Position numbers and translations under genes: made by a program. This document shows positions 47,749 through 62,286 of a stretch of DNA of 64,000 nt, in pieces. The stretch is from Cellulomonas massiliensis JC225 (GTDB lineage Bacteria > Actinomycetota > Actinomycetes > Actinomycetales > Cellulomonadaceae). Where the stretch lies: NCBI RefSeq assembly GCF_000312005.1, contig NZ_HE978588.1, positions 2,698,141 to 2,762,140 of the forward strand. The letters are read 5' to 3'. Under the pieces are notes generated by a model. It did not search any database. It was not told the DNA's origin and worked only from the letters and a program-made list of their open reading frames with translations. The first letter of the stretch is position 1. The number at the start of each line of letters is the position of its first letter.

Positions 47749-48297
47749 GTGCACGACGAGGTCGTCCTCCTCGCCCCCGACGGGCAGCCCGTCGGCACGG
47801 CGCCGCGCGGCACGGTGCACGGGTCCCGGACCCCGCTCCACCTGGCCTTCTCGTGCCACGTCACCGACGAGCGCGGCCGGCTGCTGGTGACGCGGCGCGC
47901 GCTCGGCAAGCGCAGCTGGCCCGGCGTCTGGACGAACGCGTTCTGCGGCCACCCGCTGCCCGGGGAGACCCTGCCCGACGCCGTCGCCCGCCGCGCCCGC
48001 GACGAGCTCGGCGCCGAGGTCACCGACCTGCACCCGTGGCTCCCCGACTTCCGCTACGAGGCGGTGGACGCGCACGGCGTCCACGAGAACGAGGTGTGCC
48101 CCGTCTGGGGCGCACGGCTGCAGGGCGACCTCGACCCCCACCCCGACGAGGTCGCCGACCACCGCTGGGTCGAGCCGGCGGACCTCGCCCGCGCGCTCGA
48201 CGCGACGCCGTGGGCGTTCAGCCCCTGGCTCGTGCTGCAGGCGCGCGAGCTCACCGCCGCGGGACGCTGGGCGCCCGCCGAGGCCAGGACGGCCTGA
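47749..48297 (+). CDS. idi: isopentenyl-diphosphate isomerase (type 1, Nudix)
   Basis: The 182-residue enzyme interconverts isopentenyl and dimethylallyl diphosphate. It has the Nudix-like type 1 Idi fold with the active Cys66 in TNAFCGHP and active Glu in HENEVCPVW. The GTG start follows GGGAG. The TGA stop is immediately followed by the crtE GTG (one-base overlap of TGAGTG context), so both are expressed together. Confidence 0.95.
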   Translation: MHDEVVLLAPDGQPVGTAPRGTVHGSRTPLHLAFSCHVTDERGRLLVTRRALGKRSWPGVWTNAFCGHPLPGETLPDAVARRARDELGAEVTDLHPWLPDFRYEAVDAHGVHENEVCPVWGARLQGDLDPHPDEVADHRWVEPADLARALDATPWAFSPWLVLQARELTAAGRWAPAEARTA

Positions 48298-49317
48298 GTG
48301 CGCGCCCTGGACGCGGTCCTCGGGGCACCCGGGCAGGCACCCGCCTCCGGCGCCGAGTTCCGTGCGCTGGCCGAGACGCTGCGGATGAGCGTCGGCGGCG
48401 GGCGTGGGCTCCGTCCCCGGCTGGTCCGTGCGTCCTACGCCGCCTTCGGCGGCACCGACGACGCGCTCGCCGGCGCGCTGGCCGACGCGGTCGAGCTCCT
48501 GCACACGGCGTTCCTCGTCCACGACGACGTGCTCGACGGCGACGAGGTGCGCCGCGGCCGGCTCAACACCATCGGGGCGTTCCGCCGCCGCGCCGACCAC
48601 CAGGGTGCCGAGCCGACCGCCGCGGCCGCGTACGGCGACGCCGCGGGCATCCTCGCGGGCGACCTCGCGCTCGCGGGGGCCGTCGCGGCGGTGGGCGGGC
48701 TCGACGTCGACGCCCCCGCGCGGGCCGAGCTCCTCGCCCTGGTGCTCACGAGCATCCGCACCACCGCCGACGGCGAGCTGGCGGACGTCCACCACGGGCT
48801 CGGGATGCGCGTGCCCACGCTCGACGAGGCCCTCGCCACCGCCGAGAACAAGACCGCCGCGTACACGTTCCGGCTGCCGCTCGTCGGTGGCGCCCGGCTC
48901 GCCGGCCCGCTCACCCCGAGCACCCTGGCGCGGCTCGAGCTGCTGGCACGGCACCTGGGCCTCGCCTTCCAGCTCGCCGACGACCTCGACGGGGTGTTCG
49001 GCGACCCCGCGGTCACCGGCAAGAGCCGGCTCGGCGACCTGCGGGAGGGCAAGCGCACGCCGCTGCTGTGCCACGCGAGCACGACGCCCTCCTGGGCGCG
49101 CATCGCGCCGCTCGTGGGCGACCCGGCTCTGGACGAGGACCGGGCCGCGCTCGTGCGCACCGAGCTCGAGGCGGCCGGCTCGCGCCGCTTCGTGGAGGAC
49201 CTCGCCCACCGTCATCTCGACGACGCGCTACGGCTCGCCGACGCCCTCGGGCTCGCCGACGCCGTGCGCGACGTGCTGGACCTGCCCTCACCCGCGGTGG
49301 TGGCGGCAGCCTCCTGA
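48298..49317 (+). CDS. crtE: polyprenyl diphosphate synthase (GGPP-synthase-like)
   Basis: The 339-residue trans-prenyl synthase has the first Asp-rich motif DDVLD at 76-80 and the second Asp-rich region QLADDLDG at about 225-232, where the fifth Asp of DDxxD is replaced by Gly, as in other actinobacterial GGPP synthases. It condenses IPP to C15-C20 products for carotenoids or other isoprenoids. It follows idi directly, but no crtB, crtI or other carotenoid gene is in the window. The exact chain length is not certain. Confidence 0.9.
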   Translation: MRALDAVLGAPGQAPASGAEFRALAETLRMSVGGGRGLRPRLVRASYAAFGGTDDALAGALADAVELLHTAFLVHDDVLDGDEVRRGRLNTIGAFRRRADHQGAEPTAAAAYGDAAGILAGDLALAGAVAAVGGLDVDAPARAELLALVLTSIRTTADGELADVHHGLGMRVPTLDEALATAENKTAAYTFRLPLVGGARLAGPLTPSTLARLELLARHLGLAFQLADDLDGVFGDPAVTGKSRLGDLREGKRTPLLCHASTTPSWARIAPLVGDPALDEDRAALVRTELEAAGSRRFVEDLAHRHLDDALRLADALGLADAVRDVLDLPSPAVVAAAS

Positions 49318-49334
49318 GCCCTCCCTGCGCCGGT

Positions 49335-49412
49335 GGTGTCCAGCAGCGGGCACCGCGGCCGGCCGAGGGGGTGCCGGCGGGTGTCGAGCAGCGGCACGGC
49401 CGTCGGCCGAGG
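49335..49412. repeat. imperfect direct repeat after crtE
   Basis: Two copies of about 33 bases, starting GGTGTCCAGCAGCGGGCACC near 49335 and GGTGTCGAGCAGCGGCACGG near 49380, lie 45 bases apart between crtE and its terminator. The purpose is unknown. Confidence 0.5.
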
Positions 49413-49419
49413 ACGGGAC

Positions 49420-49459
49420 GACGACGGGCGCGCACCCCGCAGGGTGCGCGCCCGTCGTC
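49420..49459. terminator. bidirectional terminator (crtE / pyk)
   Basis: Eighteen-base perfect arms (49420-49437 and 49442-49459) and loop CGCA sit between the convergent crtE and pyk ends. There is no T tract on either side. Confidence 0.85.
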
Positions 49460-49473
49460 GGAGCCCGTCGGCG

Positions 49474-50913
49474 TCAGGCGACGCGGCCGCCCGAGGCGTT
49501 CTCGTCGTCGCCGATCTTGTGCACGACGATCGAGTTCGTCGACCCGACGACGCCCACCGGCGTGCCGGCGACGACCACGACGTAGTCGCCGATCTCGGCC
49601 AGGCCGTTGGCGCGCAGCGTCGAGTCCACCTGGCTCACCATCTGGTCGGTGTCCTCGACCTTCGGCACCTGGTACGTCTGCACGCCCCAGCTGAGCGAGA
49701 GCCGGTTGCGCACCGACTCGACCGGCGTGAACGCCAGCAGCGGGATCGCGGAGCGCAGGCGGGACATGCGGCGGGCCGAGTCGCCGGACTGCGTGAACGT
49801 CACCAGGTACTTGGTGCCGAGCGCCTCGCCGATCTCCGCGGCGGCACGCGTGATGGCCCCACCACGGGTGTGCGGCGTCGAGCCGAGCGGAGCGATGCGC
49901 TCGCGGCCGAGCTCCTCGGTCGCCTCGATGATCCGGGCCATCGTCCGGACCGTCTCGATCGGGTACGCACCCACGCTCGTCTCGCCGGACAGCATGACCG
50001 CGTCGGCCCCGTCCAGGACGGCGTTCGCGCAGTCGGACGTCTCGGCGCGCGTCGGGCGCGGGTTCGTCGTCATGGACTCGAGCACCTGCGTCGCCACGAT
50101 GACGGGCTTGGCCATGCGGCGGGCCATCTCGACGGCGCGCTTCTGGACGAGCGGCACCTGCTCCAGCGGCAGCTCGACGCCCAGGTCGCCGCGGGCGACC
50201 ATGATGCCGTCGAACGCGGCGATGATCTCGCTGAGGTTCTCGACCGCCTGCGGCTTCTCGATCTTGGCGATGACCGGGACGACCCGGCCCTCCTCCTCCA
50301 TGATCTCGCGCACCCGCTCGTAGTCGGCCGCGTTGCGGACGAACGACAGCGCGATGAAGTCGCAGCCCTGGGCGAGGCCCCAGCGCAGGTCCGTCTCGTC
50401 CTTGTCGCTCAGCGCCGGCACGGACACCGCGACGCCCGGCAGGTTGAGACCCTTGTTGTTCGAGACCGGGCCGGGGACCTCGACGCGCGTCACGACGTCG
50501 TTGCCCTCGACGGCCACGACGCGCACGAGCACCTTGCCGTCGTCGATGAGGATCGGGTCGCCGGGGCTGACGTCACCCGGCAGGCCCTTGAACGTCGTGG
50601 AGACGCGCTCCTTGGTGCCGTCGATGTCGTCGGTCGTGATCGTGAAGGTGTCGCCCACGGCGAGGTCGTGCTTGCCCTCGACGAACCGGCCGAGGCGGAT
50701 CTTCGGACCCTGCAGGTCGACGAGGACCGCGACGGAACGACCGGACGTCTGCGCCGCCTGGCGGACGTTCGCGATGACCTTGGCGTGCTCCTCGGGCTCA
50801 CCGTGGCTGCGGTTGATGCGAGCCACATCCATGCCGGCGTCCACCAGGGCCTGGATCTGATCGAGCGACTCCGTCGCGGGACCCAGGGTGCAGACGATCT
50901 TTGCTCTACGCAT
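49474..50913 (-). CDS. pyk: pyruvate kinase
   Basis: The enzyme makes pyruvate and ATP from phosphoenolpyruvate. The 479-residue protein has the PK barrel (MRRAKIVCTLGPATES), the catalytic block VIAKIEKPQAVENL, the metal-binding GIMVARGDLGVELP, MLSGETSVGAYP, and a C-terminal allosteric domain. The ATG is preceded by TAGGCT seven bases upstream (50921-50926) and no ribosome site, another leaderless candidate. It is convergent with idi-crtE. Confidence 0.97.
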   Translation of the reverse strand: MRRAKIVCTLGPATESLDQIQALVDAGMDVARINRSHGEPEEHAKVIANVRQAAQTSGRSVAVLVDLQGPKIRLGRFVEGKHDLAVGDTFTITTDDIDGTKERVSTTFKGLPGDVSPGDPILIDDGKVLVRVVAVEGNDVVTRVEVPGPVSNNKGLNLPGVAVSVPALSDKDETDLRWGLAQGCDFIALSFVRNAADYERVREIMEEEGRVVPVIAKIEKPQAVENLSEIIAAFDGIMVARGDLGVELPLEQVPLVQKRAVEMARRMAKPVIVATQVLESMTTNPRPTRAETSDCANAVLDGADAVMLSGETSVGAYPIETVRTMARIIEATEELGRERIAPLGSTPHTRGGAITRAAAEIGEALGTKYLVTFTQSGDSARRMSRLRSAIPLLAFTPVESVRNRLSLSWGVQTYQVPKVEDTDQMVSQVDSTLRANGLAEIGDYVVVVAGTPVGVVGSTNSIVVHKIGDDENASGGRVA

Positions 50914-50920
50914 GACGACG

Positions 50921-50926
50921 AGCCTA
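50921..50926 (-). promoter_or_regulatory. -10 hexamer of a leaderless pyk promoter
   Basis: TAGGCT (mRNA sense) ends seven bases before the pyk ATG; no ribosome site is seen. Confidence 0.6.
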
Positions 50927-50992
50927 TGCCTTTCGAGTGGAACTTCTCGGGGTACGAAGTCCCCGGGAAGCGGTGCCCCGGGGCGGTAGTGC

Positions 50993-52445
50993 TCAGGGAC
51001 GCATCGCCACCGTGGACGCCGTGACCGGTGCGGGGAGCTCGGTGCTCCCCGACAGGTACGTGTCGACGGCGGCCGCTGCCGCTCGTCCCTCCGCGATCGC
51101 CCAGACGACGAGGGACTGCCCTCGTCCGGCGTCACCGGCGACGAACACGCCGGGCACCGTGGTGGCGAAGTCGTCGCTGCGCCGCACGGTGCCGCGCTCC
51201 GTGAGCTCGACCCCCAGCTGGGCGGTGAGCGCCGACGTCTCCGGGCCGGTGAAGCCCATCGCGACGAGCACGAGGTCCGCGGGGATCTCACGCTCGGTGC
51301 CGGGGGTCGGCACGCGCCGGCCGTCCGGGAGGTACTGGGTGACCGCGAGGCGCAGGCGCTCGACCTTCTCCTCGCCCACGAACTCGACCGTCGAGGCGAG
51401 GTAGGCGCGCTCGCCGCCCTCCTCGTGCGAGCTCGACACCTCGAACAGGATCGGGTCCGTCGGCCACGGCTGGTGCGCGGGGCGCTCCTGCGGCGGCCGC
51501 TTGCCGATCGCGAGGGTGGTGACGGACGCGGCGCCCTGCCGCAGCGCGGTGCCGAGGCAGTCGGAGCCCGTGTCGCCGCCGCCGATGATGACGACGTGCT
51601 TGCCCTCGGCCGTGATCTGGCCGGGCACGGGCTTGCCGGCCACGACGGCGTTCGCCTGGTGCAGGTACTCCATCGCGGGGTGCACGCCGGCGAGGTCGTT
51701 GCCGGGCACCCGCAGCTCGCGCGGGACGGTCGCGCCCGTCGCGACGACGATCGCGTCGTAGCGCGCCTGCAGCTGCTCCCAGGTGACGTCGCGGCCGATC
51801 TCGACGCCCGGCCGGAACCGGGTGCCCTCGGAGGACATCTGCTGCAGCCGGCGGTCGATGTGCAGCTTCTCGAGCTTGAAGTCCGGCACGCCGTAGCGCA
51901 GCAGGCCGCCGATCTCGTCGTCCCGCTCGTACACGGCGACCGTGTGGCCCGCACGCGTCAGCTGCTGCGCGGCGGCGAGCCCGGCGGGGCCCGAGCCCAC
52001 CACGGCGACCGTGTGACCGGTGAGGCGCTGCGGCACCTGCGGGTGCACGAAGCCGCGGTCGAACGCCTCGTCGATGATCGAGACCTCGACGTTCTTGATC
52101 GTCACGGGCGGCTGGTTGATGCCCAGCACGCAGCTCGACTCGCACGGCGCCGGGCAGATCCGACCGGTGAACTCGGGGAAGTTGTTCGTCGCGTGCAGCC
52201 GCTCGATCGCGTCGGACCACTGCCCGCGCCACACGAGGTCGTTCCACTCCGGGATGAGGTTCCCGAGCGGGCAGCCGTTGTGGCAGAACGGGATGCCGCA
52301 GTCCATGCAGCGGCCGGCCTGCTCCTTGAGGAACGGCTGGCCGGCCTCGCGGTGGGCGTGCACGTCCTTCCAGTCGCGCAGCCGCACCTCGACGGGGCGG
52401 TTCGGCGGCAGCTCGCGCTCCCGCACCTTCAGGAACCCGCGGGGG

Positions 52446-52453
<8 letters not shown>
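50993..52453 (-). CDS. gltD: glutamate synthase small subunit
   Basis: GltD passes electrons from NADPH through FAD and 4Fe-4S clusters to GltB. The 486-residue protein has cysteine motifs [13 protein letters not shown] and CPAPCESSC at the N-terminus, [13 protein letters not shown] for FAD binding and [11 protein letters not shown] for NADPH. A GTG start lies eight bases within the gltB end, so the two genes overlap and are co-translated. It follows gltB in the normal order. Confidence 0.96.
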
Positions 52454-57008
<4,555 letters not shown>

Positions 57009-57163
57009 CTGCACCGTCCTCACGTGCCGCGACGGGGGCGTCGAGGCATGGCAACGAACTGGGGGAAAGGTGGGACGTCGTCGGCCCGAGTGTGGCGACG
57101 ATACAGCCCGTTAACATGGCGGGTCATCACGCACCACGTGGAGTGGCTCACACCTGCTCACGG

Positions 57164-58054
57164 TCAGCGAGCGAGGTCCGAAGCCCCTTCCTCGTCGTCC
57201 TGCGTGGCGGGGGGTTCCAGCAGGAGGGTCGTGTCGCGACCGGGATGGCGGCGGCCGACCACCACGAACGCTACCAGCGCGCCGAGGAACGCCAGGATGG
57301 ACGTCCAGACGTTGATCCGCAGCCCGAGGAAGCCGTGCGCCGGGTCGATCCGCAGCATCTCGATCCAGAGCCGGCCGGACGTGTAGACCATGACGTAGAG
57401 CCAGAACACGCGGCCGTGGCCGAGCTTGAAGCGCCGGTCCGCCCAGACGAGCAGCGCGGCGCCCGCGAAGTTCCACACCATCTCGTAGAGGAACGTCGGG
57501 TGGTAGAGCGTGCCCGCCGGGTCACCCTGCGGCCGGTGCGCGTCGTCGATCTCGAGCCCCCACGGCAGGGTGGTGGGGCCGCCGAACAGCTCCTGGTTGA
57601 ACCAGTTGCCGAGCCGGCCGATGCCCTGCGCGACGAGCAGCCCCGGCGCCAGCGCGTCGGCGAACGGCGCGAGCCGCACGCCCTGGCGGCGTGCGCCGAT
57701 CCAGGCGCCGACCGCGCCGAGCGCCACCGCGCCCCAGATGCCGAGGCCGCCCTCCCAGATGGCGAACGCCTTCCACGGGTCGCCGCCCGCACCGAAGTAC
57801 GCGTCCGGGGACGTGATGAGGTGGTACAGCCGGCCGCCGACGATGCCGAACGGCACCGCCCAGAACGAGATCTCGAGGACCGTGTCGGGGTCGCCGCCGC
57901 GCTCCGCCCACCGGCGCCGCGAGATCCACAGCGCGACGAGGATGCCGGCGAGGATCGCCAGCGCGTAGGCGCGCAGCGGCACCGGGCCGAGGTACCAGAC
58001 CGACTGGCCGGGGCTCGGGATCGACGCGGCCAGGGCCGCCGCCACGCCGCTCAC
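57164..58054 (-). CDS. lgt: prolipoprotein diacylglyceryl transferase
   Basis: Lgt adds diacylglycerol to the lipobox Cys of prelipoproteins. The 296-residue protein has about seven membrane segments and the signature GRLGNWFNQELFGGPTTLPWG. The GTG start overlaps the trpA stop (GTGA), so the last gene of the trp unit is lgt. This trp-lgt coupling is common in actinobacteria. Its substrates in this window include LivK. Confidence 0.96.
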   Translation of the reverse strand: MSGVAAALAASIPSPGQSVWYLGPVPLRAYALAILAGILVALWISRRRWAERGGDPDTVLEISFWAVPFGIVGGRLYHLITSPDAYFGAGGDPWKAFAIWEGGLGIWGAVALGAVGAWIGARRQGVRLAPFADALAPGLLVAQGIGRLGNWFNQELFGGPTTLPWGLEIDDAHRPQGDPAGTLYHPTFLYEMVWNFAGAALLVWADRRFKLGHGRVFWLYVMVYTSGRLWIEMLRIDPAHGFLGLRINVWTSILAFLGALVAFVVVGRRHPGRDTTLLLEPPATQDDEEGASDLAR

Positions 58055-58878
58055 GCCTGACCTCCTCGCGCCTCGCGGACGCCGGCCGCCAGGTCGGCCG
58101 CGAGGCCGGCCAGCGCCCGGCGGCCCGCAGCCGGGTCCTCCGCCTCGAGCAGCAGCCGGACGAGCGCCGAGCCCACGATGACGCCGTCCGCGTACCGGCC
58201 GACCTGCGCGGCCTGCTCGCGCCGCGACACGCCCACGCCGACGCACACGCGGGCCGCGCCCGCCGCCCGGGTGTCGGCGACGAGCTGCTCGGCGCGTGCG
58301 CCCACGGTCGCCCGCTCCCCCGTGACGCCCATCGTCGACGCGGCGTAGACGAACCCGCGCGAGGCGGCGGCCGTCGAGGCGAGGCGCTCCGGGGTCGAGC
58401 TCGGCGCGACGAGGAACACCCGGTCGAGGCCGTGCGCGTCGGAGGCGGCCCGCCAGTCCGCGGCCTCGTCGGGGATGAGGTCGGGCGTGATCAGCCCGGC
58501 GCCGCCCGCGGCGGCGAGGTCGCGCGCGTAGGCCTCGACGCCGTAGCGCAGGACGAGGTTCCAGTACGTCATGACGAGCACGGGGACGCCGAGGTCCGCC
58601 AGCTGCTCCACCGCGGTGATCGTGTCGCGGACGCGCGTGCCGCCGCCGAGAGCGACGTCCGCCGCGCGCTGGATCACCGGCCCGTCCATCACGGGGTCGC
58701 TGTACGGCATGCCGAGCTCGACGACGTCGACGCCCGCGTCGACCATCGCCCGCACGGCGTCGACGGACCCCGCGAGGGTCGGGAAGCCGACCGGGAGGTA
58801 GCCGACGAGCGCCGGACGGCCCTCCTCGGCGAGCGCGTCGAGGCGCGCACCGGTCGTGGACACGACGGTCGTCGTCAC
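58051..58878 (-). CDS. trpA: tryptophan synthase alpha subunit
   Basis: TrpA splits indole-3-glycerol phosphate to indole. The 275-residue TIM barrel has the catalytic Glu in [12 protein letters not shown] and Asp in [10 protein letters not shown]. The GTG overlaps the trpB stop, and its stop overlaps lgt. Indole is passed to TrpB through the complex tunnel. Confidence 0.97.
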   Translation of the reverse strand: MTTTVVSTTGARLDALAEEGRPALVGYLPVGFPTLAGSVDAVRAMVDAGVDVVELGMPYSDPVMDGPVIQRAADVALGGGTRVRDTITAVEQLADLGVPVLVMTYWNLVLRYGVEAYARDLAAAGGAGLITPDLIPDEAADWRAASDAHGLDRVFLVAPSSTPERLASTAAASRGFVYAASTMGVTGERATVGARAEQLVADTRAAGAARVCVGVGVSRREQAAQVGRYADGVIVGSALVRLLLEAEDPAAGRRALAGLAADLAAGVREARGGQA

Positions 58879-60188
58879 AGCTGCTCGCTCTCCTGGGTCT
58901 GCACCACGGGCTCGTCCTCGATCAGGCCGAACCACGCCGCCGCCGTCGCCACGTCCTTGTCGCCGCGGCCCGACAGGTTCACCAGCAGCACCGGCTCGTC
59001 GGACCAGCCACGCGCCTCGCGCCCGAGCTGGATCGCCCCGGCGAGGGCGTGCGCGGACTCGATGGCCGGGATGATGCCCTCGGTCCGGCACAGCAGGCGG
59101 AAGGCGTCCATCGCCTCGGTGTCGGTCACGGGGCGGTACTGCGCGCGCCCGATGTCGTGCAGCCACGCGTGCTCGGGCCCGACGCTCGGGTAGTCCAGCC
59201 CCGCCGAGACCGAGTGGCTCGGCAGCGTCTGGCCGTCGTCGTCCTGCAGCAGGTACGACTTCGCCCCGTGCAGCACACCCGGCGCGCCGCCGGAGAAGCG
59301 CGCAGCGTGCCGGCCGGACGCGACGCCCTCGCCGCCGGCCTCGAAGCCGAACAGCCGCACGTCGGGGTCGTCGAGGAACGCGTTGAAGATGCCCATCGCG
59401 TTCGAGCCGCCGCCGACGCACGCCGCCACCGCGTCGGGCAGCCGGCCGATCTCGTCGAGGAGCTGCGCACGCGCCTCCTCGCCGATGATCTTGTGGAAGT
59501 CGCGCACCATCTCGGGGAACGGGTGCGGGCCGGTCACGGTGCCCAGCAGGTAGTGCGTCGTCTCGACGTTCGCGACCCAGTCGCGCAGCGCCTCGTTGAT
59601 CGCGTCCTTGAGCGTGCGGGTGCCGATCGTCACCGGGACGACCTCCGCGCCGAGCAGCTGCATCCGGGCGACGTTGAGCGCCTGGCGGCGCGTGTCCTCC
59701 TCGCCCATGTAGATCGTGCAGTCGAGGTCCAGCAGCGCCGCCGCGGTCGCCGTCGCGACGCCGTGCTGGCCCGCGCCCGTCTCGGCGATGACACGCCGCT
59801 TGCCCATCCGCTTCACCAGCAGCGCCTGGCCGAGGACGTTGTTGATCTTGTGCGAGCCGGTGTGGTTGAGGTCCTCGCGCTTGAGGAACACGCGCACGCC
59901 CTCGCCGACGTGCTGCGCGAACCGCGCGACCTCCGTGAGCGGGCTCGGGCGCCCGGTGTACGTCCGGTGCAGCCGGGCCAGCTCCCGGCCGAAGGCGGGG
60001 TCGGTGAGGGCCTTGTGGTACTCGGTGTCGAGCTCGTCCAGCGCCGCGATCAGCGCCTCCGGGACGAAGCGGCCGCCGAAGTCACCGAAGTAGGGGCCCT
60101 GGTGGGCGCCGAGCGGACCGCCGGCCTGCAGGACGTCGCGCAGGTCGGGCGAGCTCGCCGGGCCGCCGACGGTGGGGCGTCCGCTCAC
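58875..60188 (-). CDS. trpB: tryptophan synthase beta subunit
   Basis: TrpB joins indole and serine with PLP. The 437-residue protein has the PLP lysine in HTGSHKINN, the phosphate-binding GGGSNAMG loop and [13 protein letters not shown]. The GTG start overlaps the trpC stop (GTGA). About 30 residues precede the core, a little longer than in enteric enzymes. Confidence 0.97.
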   Translation of the reverse strand: MSGRPTVGGPASSPDLRDVLQAGGPLGAHQGPYFGDFGGRFVPEALIAALDELDTEYHKALTDPAFGRELARLHRTYTGRPSPLTEVARFAQHVGEGVRVFLKREDLNHTGSHKINNVLGQALLVKRMGKRRVIAETGAGQHGVATATAAALLDLDCTIYMGEEDTRRQALNVARMQLLGAEVVPVTIGTRTLKDAINEALRDWVANVETTHYLLGTVTGPHPFPEMVRDFHKIIGEEARAQLLDEIGRLPDAVAACVGGGSNAMGIFNAFLDDPDVRLFGFEAGGEGVASGRHAARFSGGAPGVLHGAKSYLLQDDDGQTLPSHSVSAGLDYPSVGPEHAWLHDIGRAQYRPVTDTEAMDAFRLLCRTEGIIPAIESAHALAGAIQLGREARGWSDEPVLLVNLSGRGDKDVATAAAWFGLIEDEPVVQTQESEQL

Positions 60189-61003
60189 TGGCGCACCGCC
60201 CGCAGCGACGGGTGCGCGCCCGCGGCGACGAGGTCGGCCACGGACTGGCGCGGGGCGTCGTCGGTGACGAGCGCCTCGCCCACGAGGACGGCGTCGGCGC
60301 CGGCGCGCGCGTAGTCCATGACGTCGTGCGGGCCGCGCACACCGGACTCGGCGACCTTGACGACGTCGGACGGGATGGCCGGCGCGACCCGGGCGAAGGT
60401 GCCCCGGTCGACGTCGAGCGTCTTGAGGTCGCGGGCGTTGACGCCGATGACGCGGGCGCCCGCGTCGACCGCACGCGCCACCTCCTCGGTGTCGTGCACC
60501 TCGACGAGCGCCGTCATCCCGAGCGAGTGCACCCGCTCGACGAGCGACTCGAGCACCGTCTGCTCGAGCGCGGCGACGATGAGCAGCACGAGGTCCGCGC
60601 CGTGCGCGCGCGCCTCCCACACCTGGTACGGCGTGACGACGAAGTCCTTGCGCAGCACCGGGATGTCGACCCGCGCGCGCACCGCGTCCAGGTCCGCCAG
60701 CGAGCCGTTGAAGCGGCGCTGCTCGGTGAGCACGGAGATGACGCTGGCGCCACCCTTCTCGTACTCGGCCGCGAGCGACGCCGGATCGGTGATCGGCGCC
60801 AGCGAGCCGCGGCTCGGGCTCGACCGCTTCACCTCGGCGATCACCGTCACGGCGTCCTCGAGCCGCAGCCGGCCCAGGCACTCGATCGCCGACGGGCGCC
60901 GCTGGGCCTTCTCCTTGAGCTCCGCCAGCGGCACCGCCGCCTCCCGGACGGCGAGGTCCTCCCGGACGCCCGCGACGATGTCATCGAGCACCGTCACCGA
61001 CAC
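60185..61003 (-). CDS. trpC: indole-3-glycerol phosphate synthase
   Basis: TrpC closes the indole ring. The 272-residue barrel has [15 protein letters not shown] with catalytic Lys and Glu and the [13 protein letters not shown] segment. The GTG start follows GGGGAG by eight bases. A candidate -10 TACGAT (61062-61067) lies upstream. It is the first of trpC-trpB-trpA-lgt. I see no Trp-codon leader peptide ahead of it. Confidence 0.96.
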   Translation of the reverse strand: MSVTVLDDIVAGVREDLAVREAAVPLAELKEKAQRRPSAIECLGRLRLEDAVTVIAEVKRSSPSRGSLAPITDPASLAAEYEKGGASVISVLTEQRRFNGSLADLDAVRARVDIPVLRKDFVVTPYQVWEARAHGADLVLLIVAALEQTVLESLVERVHSLGMTALVEVHDTEEVARAVDAGARVIGVNARDLKTLDVDRGTFARVAPAIPSDVVKVAESGVRGPHDVMDYARAGADAVLVGEALVTDDAPRQSVADLVAAGAHPSLRAVRQ

Positions 61004-61061
61004 TCACCCCGCTCCCCGCTGCGCGCCCGCGCTCGACTCGGCACGGGCTGGTTCGTCCGAC

Positions 61062-61067
61062 CCATCG
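61062..61067 (-). promoter_or_regulatory. -10 hexamer of trpC
   Basis: TACGAT (mRNA sense) would start transcription about 50 bases before the trpC GTG. The short leader encodes no Trp codons. Confidence 0.5.
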
Positions 61068-61174
61068 TAGAGGGGCCCGCTCGTGACCCCGGACACAGCC
61101 CGGAAGGTGGGACGAACCGTCCCTGCCGAGGCCCCGGCCCGCGTGCCTCGCGCCCGTGCGTCAGCGCCGCGGCG

Positions 61175-61597
61175 TCACGGCCCGAGCACGCCCCCGGTGG
61201 CCGGCAGGTTGCGCAGCAGACCGAACACGACCGTGACCGCCAGCAGCACGACGCCCAGCACGGGTGGCACGCGCACCGGGCGACCCGCCCGCCGGCGGAC
61301 CGCCCACGCGAGCCACGCCGCGACCACCAGCGGCACGAGGGCCACCCACAGCGGGTTCGACGCCCACGCACCCGCCACGTCGCCGTGCAGCAGGTCCCAC
61401 GTCGCCCGCAGGCCGCCGCACGCCGGGCACGCCCAGCCGGTGAGCGCCAGGGACGGGCACAGCCCCCAGCTGCCGGGCCGGTGCGGGTCGCGGACCGCGA
61501 CGAGCGCCAGCGCCCCGGCGACGGCCGCCGCGACCGTCGCGGGCGGGGTCCACCAGGCCGCCCGGTCGCCGGCGGCCCTGGCGTCCCTGCGCTGCAC
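61175..61597 (-). CDS. DUF2752 domain-containing membrane protein
   Basis: The 140-residue protein has three hydrophobic segments and the DUF2752 motif CPSLALTGWACPACGGLRATWDLL near residue 47, with two Cys pairs that could bind metal. The start is GTG. It is the second DUF2752 gene in this locus and lies between trpC and a DUF4190 gene on the same strand. The function of DUF2752 is unknown. Confidence 0.85.
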   Translation of the reverse strand: MQRRDARAAGDRAAWWTPPATVAAAVAGALALVAVRDPHRPGSWGLCPSLALTGWACPACGGLRATWDLLHGDVAGAWASNPLWVALVPLVVAAWLAWAVRRRAGRPVRVPPVLGVVLLAVTVVFGLLRNLPATGGVLGP

Positions 61598-61631
61598 GCC
61601 CGAGCCCCGCGCGATCGTCAGGTGGAGCCGG

Positions 61632-62228
61632 TCAGTACGAGTACGAGTCGTACCCGGTCGAGGAGAACGCCCCGACGGCGAGCAGCACGCCGAAGAGCAG
61701 GACGCCGGCGACGCTCAGGCCGACGGCCACCCACCCCAGCACGAGTCCGGCCGTCGCCATGCCGCGGTTGTTCGCGCGTCCCTCGTCGGCGGCGCGCTGC
61801 GCCTTGCGGCCGAGGATGATCGCCGGGATCCCGGTGAGGAACATGCAGGACAGCACGAACGACGCGATGCCCAGCACCAGCGCCCAGATGCCCAGGTCGT
61901 TCTTCTCGGTCGACCCGAAGCCCGGCTGCGCGTACGGGTACGGCGACCCGTACTGCGGCGCCCCGTACTGCGGCTGGGCGGCGCCGTACTGCGGTGACCC
62001 GTACTGCGGTGACCCGTACTGGGGAGCGCCGTACTGCGGCGCTCCGTACTGCGGCGACCCGTACTGCGGCCCGCCCTCGTGCGGCTGCCCGGACGGAGCC
62101 CCCGCGGCACCCTGCTCCGGCCCCGAGGGCTGCGCTCCGGCGCCCGGCGACGACGGGGACGCGGGCTGGGCGCCGCCGTCACCGCCCGTGGGCGCGGCGT
62201 ACGGGTCGTGGGGCTCGGAGGTCGACAT
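61632..62228 (-). CDS. DUF4190 membrane protein with PQYG repeats
   Basis: The first 110 or so residues are low-complexity, with about eight PQYG(S/A) repeats in QYGSPQYGAPQYG. The rest has two membrane segments of the DUF4190 type (LGIWALVLGIASFVLSCMFLTGIP broken by a loop, then a second helix). The ATG follows GGAG. The soluble repeat tail probably faces the cytoplasm. It is paired with the DUF2752 gene just downstream. Confidence 0.85.
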   Translation of the reverse strand: MSTSEPHDPYAAPTGGDGGAQPASPSSPGAGAQPSGPEQGAAGAPSGQPHEGGPQYGSPQYGAPQYGAPQYGSPQYGSPQYGAAQPQYGAPQYGSPYPYAQPGFGSTEKNDLGIWALVLGIASFVLSCMFLTGIPAIILGRKAQRAADEGRANNRGMATAGLVLGWVAVGLSVAGVLLFGVLLAVGAFSSTGYDSYSY

Positions 62229-62286
62229 GCTGCTCCATCGGTCGGTCACGGACGGGACGGCGCACCGGCCGTCCGGCCGCCGGGGC

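Noticed and set aside
49335..49412. Direct repeat as CRISPR or attachment site
   Set aside because: Only two imperfect copies without spacer regularity or cas genes, and no integrase or tRNA end nearby.
61004..61073. Possible tryptophan leader peptide before trpC
   Set aside because: A 23-codon frame ends at the trpC start but has no Trp codons and no attenuator hairpin with a U tract.
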